Source: Eggerthellaceae bacterium
Lineage (GTDB): Bacteria > Actinomycetota > Coriobacteriia > Coriobacteriales > Eggerthellaceae
DNA: 64,000 bases
Assembly (NCBI GenBank): GCA_009782615.1
Contig: WRIS01000002.1
Location: 124,001-188,000 of the forward strand
Direction: 5' to 3'
This document shows, piece after piece, positions 15,642 through 22,688 of this stretch (position 1 is the stretch's first letter; each line of letters opens with the position of its first letter). The notes beneath the pieces were generated by a model. That model saw nothing but the letters and a program-made list of their open reading frames with translations. It made no database searches and was not told the origin of the DNA. Made by a program: the position numbers and the translations under genes.

Positions 15642-16211
15642 ATGAATGAAAGACAACGTTGCTTGTGGGCAGAAAACGATGAAAAGATGGCGAAGTACCA
15701 CGATGGGGTGTGGGGAAAGCCCGAACATGACGACCAAAAACTTTTCGCGAAACTTTGCTTGGATTTGATGCAGGCAGGGTTGACGTGGCGGATGATTCTC
15801 TACAAGCAGGAGGGTTTCGAAAGGGCGTTTGACAACTTCGACATCGAAACGATTACGCGCTACGATGAAGCTAAGTTTGAGCAGCTGATGCAAGACGCAG
15901 GAATCGTGCGTAATCGACTGAAAATCCGCGCCATCATCAATAATGCTCAGCGCACTTTAGAGGTGCAAAAGGAATTCGGCAGTCTGGATGCGTACATTTG
16001 GAGCTTCACCAAAGGCGAGGTCGTGAAGAATCAATGGCAAGCTCTCGAAGAAATTCCTAGCTCAAGTCCACTGAGCGATACCATCAGCAAAGACTTGAAA
16101 AAGCGCGGGTTCAAGTTTGTGGGCACCACGATTGTTTATGCCTATTTGCAGGCAATCGGGGTCATAAACGACCACGTGACAAGCTGCTTTTGCTACGAGA
16201 AATACGAGTAG
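15642..16211 (+). CDS. tag: DNA-3-methyladenine glycosylase I
   Basis: 189 residues, normal length. It removes 3-methyladenine from alkylated DNA. Visible are RCLWAENDEKMAKYHDGVWG (zinc Cys and His, base-stacking Tyr), QAGLTWRMILYKQEGF with the conserved Trp, DAGIVRNRLKIRAIINNA, KKRGFKFVGTTIVYAYLQA and the C-terminal zinc site NDHVTSCFCY. The base-recognition Glu38 of E. coli Tag (LEGQQAGLSW) is replaced by Asp here (LDLMQAGLTW), a conservative but notable change. The ATG has AAAGGAG 7 bases upstream. Confidence 0.93.
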   Translation: MNERQRCLWAENDEKMAKYHDGVWGKPEHDDQKLFAKLCLDLMQAGLTWRMILYKQEGFERAFDNFDIETITRYDEAKFEQLMQDAGIVRNRLKIRAIINNAQRTLEVQKEFGSLDAYIWSFTKGEVVKNQWQALEEIPSSSPLSDTISKDLKKRGFKFVGTTIVYAYLQAIGVINDHVTSCFCYEKYE

Positions 16212-16259
16212 TTTTTAGATTACGGCTAGTTTCAAACGAACTTACGGTAGGAGTTTGTT

Positions 16260-18467
16260 ATGTCAAAGGCTACGTACGGCGCGCTCCTTTTTGCCCCAGA
16301 GCGGGAAGTGGCAAAACGAGCGGTTCTTGATCAGTTTTCTACTATTGCGGAAAACATAAGTGCTCCTATTCAGAATAAAAAAGGAGACGAAACTTATGGC
16401 GTTCGACTAAGGGGCGGCGTGGATGTTTCGATTCGCGTTTTTGGCAAAAAGAAAACCGCATCTTACATTGCGGGAATGAAACACCTCTATAAAGCTGCGT
16501 CTTGGAACAACGAGTACCTCTATGGCCGCATTATGTATAGGATTGAAAGCTGTGTCAGCGTTGTAGAGTGCGACTATAAAGCTAAAAGTTCGCACAAAAC
16601 GAGCAACACCTATGAGCCCTTCAGTCCACAGGGAGCATTCGACGCAGAAGAGCTTGAAGCAAGCGTCACAAAGGCTCTTATGACCGCCGCTCGAGAAACA
16701 GACGGCTTGGTGCGCCTACCAAATTTAGAGATACGAAATGGTTCAAACGACCTGGTTTTTAATCTCGAAGGAAAAAATGAGCAATATAGCGAAAGCAGAC
16801 CTGATGAACTTAACGACTATTTTGCAACCGACAAAGCCCTAGGTCAAAGACTTGTTAAAATGTCGCTTGGCAAGCTCTCGCTACCTACGGGCGAGATTAT
16901 TGCTTGCGACCCCTTTGTTTTTCTTGATGACGCTCAGCCTTTTGTACATCGTGTAACGCCGGGCACCTATGAAGTTGAGGCAGCGGTCATCCTCCCTGAA
17001 GGCGAAGACGCTTGTACCACCGATGCTCGCATTGCTGCGGTTCGGGTACGTTTTAGTGATGCTTCTGCCGCGTACTATGAGCCTGCTCAGACAGCTGAAT
17101 CTTTTACCGGTGAAATGTTTTTAGACGCTGAAGATAAGACGAAGGAGAGAAAGGCAAACGAACAGGCAACAAGCGACCCACCCTATCTTTTTGCCGCCAG
17201 TGGAACTGCGTGTATTTGCGACGTACGAACGTGGGATGTTGCTATGCGTGCGCTTTCAGATTATGAAGCAGGAGCCGGAGAGGATTTTGTTTCTACCTTC
17301 GATTATTTTGAGGACGTGATAGCAAAAAGCGAACCAAGGAAATTTTACAGTCAAAGCGGAAAGGAAGTTTTTTACGAACATTCGGAAGACATCTATAACC
17401 TTGAATGGAATGTACCAAAAACCGATTATCGTATTCCTCTTTTTTCTACGGGCTATGGCGAAGGTGTGTATCCCGTTTGGTTTGGCTTTGATGAAACAGG
17501 CAAGATTTGCTCGCTGCTTTTTGGTTTTATTGATTTAAAAGAGGAACGCTATGCAAATCCCCCAAAAAAGAAACCAAGTATCGCAAATCCGCTCCTTGTC
17601 TTGATTGCAGCACTTGTGCTGGGAGCCGCTAGTGTTGATGGATTGATGACCGGCGAATTGATAAAAGTAAAGTTTCTCTATGTTCACCCAGCTATCACCA
17701 TGATTGCTGCTGTCCTCATGCTTATAGGGGGCGGCATATATCTTGTTTCTACTGTCAAAAAACGCAAAGCTTTCCCCTTAAATGAAATAGACAAAAAAAG
17801 AAGAAAAATTATCGGAATTGTTACTGGTGTGGTGCTGGTGCTTGCAGCAGCAATTCTTGCCTTTGTGCTGATGGGCGCTATTCCCAAAACCTCTCTTGAT
17901 AATGTTCGCGCTGGCAACACGGTTCGTCTAGGTGAAGTGAGTTTTGTAAACGGATATGTTGCAGAAGGTTCTGAGGATTTGGTTTGGCGCGTGCTTGCCA
18001 TCGAAGATGAGCGTGTTTTGCTTATTACTGAAAAATGCATTGACTTTGCGCCGTATGCGCAAAGTCAGGCAGAGGAAATTACGTGGGAACAATCAACGCT
18101 GCGACAGTGGCTTAATTCTGAGTTCTACGAGAGCTTACCTGAAGAAATGCGCCAGCGGGTTCTTGTTACCCAGGTGATAAATGATGGTAATCCTCAGTTT
18201 GGTACGCCAGGTGGTGCCGATACTGAAGACAGGGTGTTTTTGCTCTCTATTGAGGAAGCTGAACAGTATTTTTCGTCAGACAAAGACCGCAGCGCAAAAA
18301 TAGATATTGTCACAGGAAACTGGGGATGGTGGTTGCGTTCGCCGGGATATGAGCCTCAAAACGTTGCGGGAGTTCATTATGAGGGTAGGATTAATTATTA
18401 CGGCGACGATTCTCCCGATGTGCCCTACGGCGTTCGTCCGGCGCTGTGGATTAGCCGAAACGTATAA
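16260..18467 (+). CDS. DUF4241 - three TM - DUF6273 membrane protein
   Basis: 735 residues. An unassigned N-terminal region (1-190) is followed by a DUF4241-like domain (about 195-430; MSLGKLSLPTGEIIACDPF, RVTPGTYEVEAAVILP, then GYGEGVYPVWFGFDETGKI). Three hydrophobic helices follow at about 444-462, 476-497 and 520-541. The DUF6273 domain comprises the last 180 residues (VWRVLAIEDERVLLITE, TLRQWLNSEFYESL, WWLRSPG, GVRPALWI). DUF6273 is common in secreted Firmicute and Actinobacterial proteins and DUF4241 is usually soluble, so the pairing across a membrane is unusual. Three membrane segments would put the two domains on opposite faces. It is 17 bases from the next gene. Function unknown. Confidence 0.82.
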   Translation: MSKATYGALLFAPEREVAKRAVLDQFSTIAENISAPIQNKKGDETYGVRLRGGVDVSIRVFGKKKTASYIAGMKHLYKAASWNNEYLYGRIMYRIESCVSVVECDYKAKSSHKTSNTYEPFSPQGAFDAEELEASVTKALMTAARETDGLVRLPNLEIRNGSNDLVFNLEGKNEQYSESRPDELNDYFATDKALGQRLVKMSLGKLSLPTGEIIACDPFVFLDDAQPFVHRVTPGTYEVEAAVILPEGEDACTTDARIAAVRVRFSDASAAYYEPAQTAESFTGEMFLDAEDKTKERKANEQATSDPPYLFAASGTACICDVRTWDVAMRALSDYEAGAGEDFVSTFDYFEDVIAKSEPRKFYSQSGKEVFYEHSEDIYNLEWNVPKTDYRIPLFSTGYGEGVYPVWFGFDETGKICSLLFGFIDLKEERYANPPKKKPSIANPLLVLIAALVLGAASVDGLMTGELIKVKFLYVHPAITMIAAVLMLIGGGIYLVSTVKKRKAFPLNEIDKKRRKIIGIVTGVVLVLAAAILAFVLMGAIPKTSLDNVRAGNTVRLGEVSFVNGYVAEGSEDLVWRVLAIEDERVLLITEKCIDFAPYAQSQAEEITWEQSTLRQWLNSEFYESLPEEMRQRVLVTQVINDGNPQFGTPGGADTEDRVFLLSIEEAEQYFSSDKDRSAKIDIVTGNWGWWLRSPGYEPQNVAGVHYEGRINYYGDDSPDVPYGVRPALWISRNV

Positions 18468-18484
18468 CGAAAAGGAGAGCCGTT

Positions 18485-19069
18485 ATGTCAAAGAAACCTG
18501 TACGGATATTCAGCATCCCCGATTCCGCGGAAAGCGAAATGCTGGACAGACAAAAAGGAACAACAAAAATGAGATTTATGCAGGGATTCAAATATGCGGC
18601 ATTTTTGCTAATCTCAACAGGTCTTTATGGGCTTGCCATGTTTTTTGTCTATACGTGGCTTTCTAGGTATTCGTTGCTGCTGGCATATTTCGGAAATCTT
18701 GCACTCATCATTATTGCCTTGTTGTGGGATGAGGGAAACTTCAAAATGTATGACAAGGTAATGCAATCAAAAGAGGCGCTTGCCGAACTTAAGGAAAGCC
18801 GTGCTTTTAGCTTTACCTTGGAAGGCTTTATTTCCTTTAAGGCGGCGCTGTATTTGTTCTACGTTTTGATATTGGTTTTCTCGCACGTTGTGGCCGCATA
18901 TCCAAACTTCATGCCTGAAAGTTTGGCAAGTTTTATTACTGCAAACGAATACAGCATACTGCTTCTCATTGCGGTTGATATGTTTAGCGGGCAGTTTGTA
19001 AAAGACCGCAAAAGAGCTTCCGCTGTTTTGGGGAAGTTCAAGGAAGCATGGAGCGAAGAACAGGAGTAG
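18485..19069 (+). CDS. Four-TM membrane protein of unknown function
   Basis: 194 residues. Hydrophobic segments lie at about 38-58, 62-78, 114-134 and 151-166, with a basic/acidic mix between and a charged C-terminus (FKEAWSEEQE). The ATG at 18485 has AAAGGAGA upstream and lies 17 bases after the DUF4241-DUF6273 gene, so the two probably form an operon. The protein resembles generic small integral membrane proteins and I cannot name a family. Confidence 0.75.
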   Translation: MSKKPVRIFSIPDSAESEMLDRQKGTTKMRFMQGFKYAAFLLISTGLYGLAMFFVYTWLSRYSLLLAYFGNLALIIIALLWDEGNFKMYDKVMQSKEALAELKESRAFSFTLEGFISFKAALYLFYVLILVFSHVVAAYPNFMPESLASFITANEYSILLLIAVDMFSGQFVKDRKRASAVLGKFKEAWSEEQE

Positions 19070-19125
19070 CGTTTTCTTGAGCGAACAGCCAAACAACGAA
19101 ATATGAACCCATGGAACCCCAGTGA

Positions 19126-19992
19126 TTAGTGCGAGCAGGTTTTAGCTTGTTGATACTTGTCAGCGACATAGTCGGCGTAGGCGCTCATCAGGTCAAAATT
19201 GAACAATTCAGTGCAATCCTCAGACACGTTTGAAACCGCATTCGCATCAATGAAACTGCGTTGGGTGCCACTTTCAATAATGTCGAAACTCCCCAATTCA
19301 ATAGAAAGTTCGCGGGCTGCCAAGGTGCAGTCTTTGAGAAGTGCGTCGCTGGGCTCATGATACGGTGTATAGGTGGAGCCAAAATGGTAAGAGGAAAGTC
19401 CGTTTTCTGCAACGCTGCGCTTTAATATCAGAGCGCACTCATAGCCGACAATCTCCACCCGCGTAAGAAATCCCTTTTCAGGCCTGATATATTCTTCGAC
19501 AACGAATACTAAATTGGGCACCCCGTCAAGAAAGCTGCGCGCTTGTGAAGGGTTTTGCGCAAGGGCGGTGTAAGTGCTTCGACCGCCACAGTTCGGCTTG
19601 ATTATGCAAGGGTAGGAAAAGTCGTTTTCCTCAAGAAGCCGCGCGCTATCGCACGCGTAAACACAAGGAACAGACAAGCCGACCTGTTCCAACTTTTTCG
19701 TTGCAGTTGTCTTATCGGTTTCGTAAAAGTGTGCTTGAGCGGGATTGATAAGCGGAATGCCCTGCTGTTTAATCAGATTGAGCAAGTGAGGCATGCGTTC
19801 AAGCGAAAAGCTGTGGTCGCGAAAAGTAGCGCTGGCGAACACGCGGCTAACCAGCAAATCACAAGAAAGAATTTGCGTTTCGTTGTCGGGCTCTTCGGTG
19901 TTGATTAACGCAGCAGCAAAGCCTCTGTTTTCAAGTTCGGCGGCAAGTTTATAGTCCGACCATTCGTCGGATTCAAAGAGTATACCTATCAT
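19126..19992 (-). CDS. RimK-type ATP-grasp ligase in an amino-acid ABC operon
   Basis: 288 residues. An N-terminal pre-ATP-grasp region (IGILFESDEWSDYKLAAELE) is followed by the ATP-grasp fold: DKTTATKKLEQVGLSVP, FSYPCIIKPNCGGRSTYTAL, FVVEEYIRP and the metal-site end IDANAVSNVSEDC. Such enzymes couple a carboxylate to an amine through an acyl phosphate (RimK, dipeptide ligases, amino-acid carrier-protein ligases). The ATG at 19992 overlaps the ABC ATPase stop by four bases (ATGA) and has GGAG 8 bases upstream. It is the last gene of a binding-protein, permease, ATPase, ligase operon, so its substrate may be what the transporter imports. That link is inference. Confidence 0.85.
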   Translation of the reverse strand: MIGILFESDEWSDYKLAAELENRGFAAALINTEEPDNETQILSCDLLVSRVFASATFRDHSFSLERMPHLLNLIKQQGIPLINPAQAHFYETDKTTATKKLEQVGLSVPCVYACDSARLLEENDFSYPCIIKPNCGGRSTYTALAQNPSQARSFLDGVPNLVFVVEEYIRPEKGFLTRVEIVGYECALILKRSVAENGLSSYHFGSTYTPYHEPSDALLKDCTLAARELSIELGSFDIIESGTQRSFIDANAVSNVSEDCTELFNFDLMSAYADYVADKYQQAKTCSH

Positions 19993-20723
19993 ATACGCCA
20001 CTCCAAAAGCTTTCCTAAGAAGCGCTGTAATTCGGGGCTTGTCGGATTTTCAAACAATTCTGAACTCGAACCGTACTCCAAGAGCATGCCATCGTAAAGG
20101 AAGGCTATCTTGTCGCACGCATGGCGCGCAAAGCCCATTTCGTGGGTGACGATGATGAAGCGTATCCCTGTTTCTCCCAGGTCGTTTATGACGTCGAGTA
20201 CTTCGTTGGTATATTCGGGGTCAAGTGCGCTGGTTGGTTCGTCAAGCAAAACCAGTTTTGGTGAAGCAGCGATGGCTCGCGCGATTGCGGCACGCTGTTG
20301 CTGCCCCCCAGATAGTTGAGCAGGCATTTTGTCACCTTCGCTGCCCAAGCCAAAGCGATTCAGTAATTCTTGTGCACGTTCTAGCGCCTCTTCTTCGCTT
20401 GTGCCATGCACCACCTGCAAGGGGAGCGCAATGTTCTTGCGGGCGCTGAGGTGGTGGAAAAGTCCACCTTGTTGAAAGACGTAGCCTAGTTGCGCGCGGT
20501 ACGCAGGCAGTTTATTTTCCGCATAGTCAACCTCTTGTTCGTCCAAAAAAAGGCGACCACCGCTTGGCACCAACAGACCCCCAATGATGCGCAGAAGGGT
20601 GGTTTTTCCGCCCCCCGAAGGACCGATAATAGCAAGTTTATCGATACGGTCGGAAAGGCTCACCTGCTTTAAGACGGCAACCTCGCCAAAGTTCATGTCA
20701 ATGCCCTCAAGTCTTACGTGCAT
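19989..20723 (-). CDS. Polar amino acid ABC transporter, ATP-binding protein (GlnQ/HisP type)
   Basis: 244 residues. Walker A is GPSGGGKTTLLRII (starting near 36), the Q-loop FQQGGLFHHLSARKN, the ABC signature LSGGQQQRAAIARAIA, Walker B LVLLDEPTSALDPE and the H-loop IIVTHEMGFARH, all in the arrangement of polar amino-acid uptake ATPases. The ATG at 20723 has AAAGG upstream and lies inside the 3' end of the permease gene (17-base overlap). Longer in-frame starts would add permease-antiphase sequence and are rejected. It energises uptake through the permease at 20707-21510. Confidence 0.96.
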   Translation of the reverse strand: MHVRLEGIDMNFGEVAVLKQVSLSDRIDKLAIIGPSGGGKTTLLRIIGGLLVPSGGRLFLDEQEVDYAENKLPAYRAQLGYVFQQGGLFHHLSARKNIALPLQVVHGTSEEEALERAQELLNRFGLGSEGDKMPAQLSGGQQQRAAIARAIAASPKLVLLDEPTSALDPEYTNEVLDVINDLGETGIRFIIVTHEMGFARHACDKIAFLYDGMLLEYGSSSELFENPTSPELQRFLGKLLEWRI

Positions 20724-21510
20724 AATTGAACCTTTTCTCAAACAAGTGGCTGACAAACGTAATAGGCAAGGTAAGACACAGGTAGAGAGCGCCCAACAAA
20801 ATGTAGCTTTCAAAAAGCTGGAAGGTGGTAGCGCTAATTTCTCGCATGGTTTGCGTCATTTCTATGACTGCGATGATGGATAGCAGCGACGAATCTTTAA
20901 TCACGTTGGCGAATTGCCCTGTGAGTGCAGGAAGGGTTCGCGCAATCATTTGGGGGAAAATTACGTAACGCAGCGTCTGTCTGCGCGTGAAGCCAAGCGA
21001 ATTTGCTGCTTCCAGTTGCGTCTTGTCAAGCGAAAGAAAACTGCCACGAATAATCTCGGCAATATAGGCGGCTTCAAAAATGGAAAGGATGAGTACGCCC
21101 GCGATAAAGCGGTTCTTTATACCCCAAGCCGTGCCGATGATATAAAAGAACAGATAGATTTGCACGATTAGAGGCGTGCCCCTAATTATCTTGACATACG
21201 CATCGCACAGGTAGCGTATCGGCAGAATGCGCGACCGCTGCCCAACGGCAACTAAGGTTCCCAGCAACAAGCTGATTACTAGGCTGACAAGGGATAATTG
21301 AACAGTAAGAATAAACCCATCAAGGATTCGCTTTCCGTACAGATCCACAAAGCCAAAGCTAAAAGTTATGTTGAGTACTGAAAGTGAAGCCCAAAAAACC
21401 ACGATGATGAGCACGCAGACCAACAGGTAGTTCAGTGCCCCCTTGAAAAGGGGCACTGACTTGTTTTTTGGAGCAAGGAAAAGGTTGAATATGTTCTTGA
21501 GAGGATTCAT
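20707..21510 (-). CDS. Polar amino acid ABC transporter, permease (HisM/GlnP type)
   Basis: 267 residues, with five to six TM helices. The family's EAA-type loop is EAANSLGFTRRQTLRYVIFP, and the N-terminal half carries GFILTVQLSLVSLVISLLLG and IIRGTPLIVQIYLFFY, typical of the His/Glu/Gln family. An extra N-terminal helix precedes the usual start, which is common in Gram-positive relatives. Only one permease gene is present, so the complex is probably a homodimer. Gene order is binding protein, permease, ATPase, ATP-grasp. Confidence 0.95.
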   Translation of the reverse strand: MNPLKNIFNLFLAPKNKSVPLFKGALNYLLVCVLIIVVFWASLSVLNITFSFGFVDLYGKRILDGFILTVQLSLVSLVISLLLGTLVAVGQRSRILPIRYLCDAYVKIIRGTPLIVQIYLFFYIIGTAWGIKNRFIAGVLILSIFEAAYIAEIIRGSFLSLDKTQLEAANSLGFTRRQTLRYVIFPQMIARTLPALTGQFANVIKDSSLLSIIAVIEMTQTMREISATTFQLFESYILLGALYLCLTLPITFVSHLFEKRFNYARKT

Positions 21511-21574
21511 CTCATTGTCGATGACGTTGCTCAGATAAAGCTAATCAACCGAAAGCCAATCAGCTGAAAGCCAA

Positions 21575-22432
21575 TTATCTGAAATCAAAGAACCACCGAA
21601 AGCCCAATTCATCAAAGGTAGCTTTTTCTGAGGGAAGATGCTTTCCAGTCAATCTGTCAAAGGTTCCGTCAATTTGGCTTATTAAAATGTACTCATTGAG
21701 TTCTTCCAAAAGCACGCTGTTTCCCTTACGGACGGCGATGCCCCAGTGTTCGGGGTCTTGGAACGGGATAAATACCGCTGCCGTTGTTTCGGGGTTATTC
21801 AGCTGATTGCGATATATGGTCAACTGGTCGTAGATAAATGCATCAACCTTGCCCTGCACTACTTCAGTTACGCAAGCGCTTTCGTCGGCCAGGCGGACAA
21901 TCGTCGCAAGGGGAAGATTCTTTGTCGCGTAAACATCACCTGTTGACCCTGTTTTTACGGCGATACTCTTGCCTTCTTGGTTGAGGTCGTCGATTGAGTT
22001 TATCCCTGAATTGCTGTTAACCAGCAAAGCCAGCTGTGCAACGGCATAAGGGTCGCTGAAATCAACTTGTTCGGCCCGTTCTTCGGTAATGGTCATTGAG
22101 CTGATGACACAATCAGCCAATTCGGTTTGTAAGGATGGAATCAGTCCGTCCCAGGCAGTATTTTCGATAACAACATCATAGTTGTAGGCATTCGCAAATG
22201 CGGTGATAAAATCGACACTCAGTCCAGCGGGGTTGCCTGCTTCATCTTTTGTTTCAAAAGGCGGGTAGGCAAGTTCCATGGCGACAACCAGAGTTTCTCT
22301 TTCCGTGTAAGTTTTTTTATTCTTGTCCGTTTCGCTGTTTGCAGCGTTCGAACAAGCTGAAAGCAAGCCCATTCCTAAAACCATTAAAGTTGCGATGAGA
22401 AATCCAAGGCACACTTTTTTACTTAACTGCAT
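21575..22432 (-). CDS. Polar amino acid ABC transporter, substrate-binding lipoprotein
   Basis: 285 residues. A signal peptide with lipobox LLSAC (Cys near residue 27) is followed by a family-3 solute-binding protein: RETLVVAMELAYPPFE, GLSVDFITAFANAYNY, WDGLIPSLQTELADCVIS, TITEERAEQVDFSDPY, VKTGSTGDVY and a C-terminal AVRKGNSVLLEELN. It would bind an amino acid outside the membrane and deliver it to the permease. The ATG at 22432 has AAGGG 8 bases upstream; a TTG two codons earlier is too close to that site. The ligand cannot be read from sequence. Confidence 0.95.
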   Translation of the reverse strand: MQLSKKVCLGFLIATLMVLGMGLLSACSNAANSETDKNKKTYTERETLVVAMELAYPPFETKDEAGNPAGLSVDFITAFANAYNYDVVIENTAWDGLIPSLQTELADCVISSMTITEERAEQVDFSDPYAVAQLALLVNSNSGINSIDDLNQEGKSIAVKTGSTGDVYATKNLPLATIVRLADESACVTEVVQGKVDAFIYDQLTIYRNQLNNPETTAAVFIPFQDPEHWGIAVRKGNSVLLEELNEYILISQIDGTFDRLTGKHLPSEKATFDELGFRWFFDFR

Positions 22433-22688
22433 TTTCAAGTCCCTTCTTTTGGCTTTCCTTGCGTGCGAGGTTCATTTCGTTCGTTTCATCCGCGCAAGGT
22501 TTTCTCGCAGTATGAATTGTAGCTCAGTTCACCAGCTATTCACCATCTAATAAGGCGTATAAACAAATACCAAGCACGAAAAGAAAAGCAACCTTTATAA
22601 GATAAATGGCTCAACTCTGTTTCTCGTTTATCCTGAATATGCTACCATTTTTGTACTTTCTTATAGGGCTGACTGTTGAGGGGGAAAG

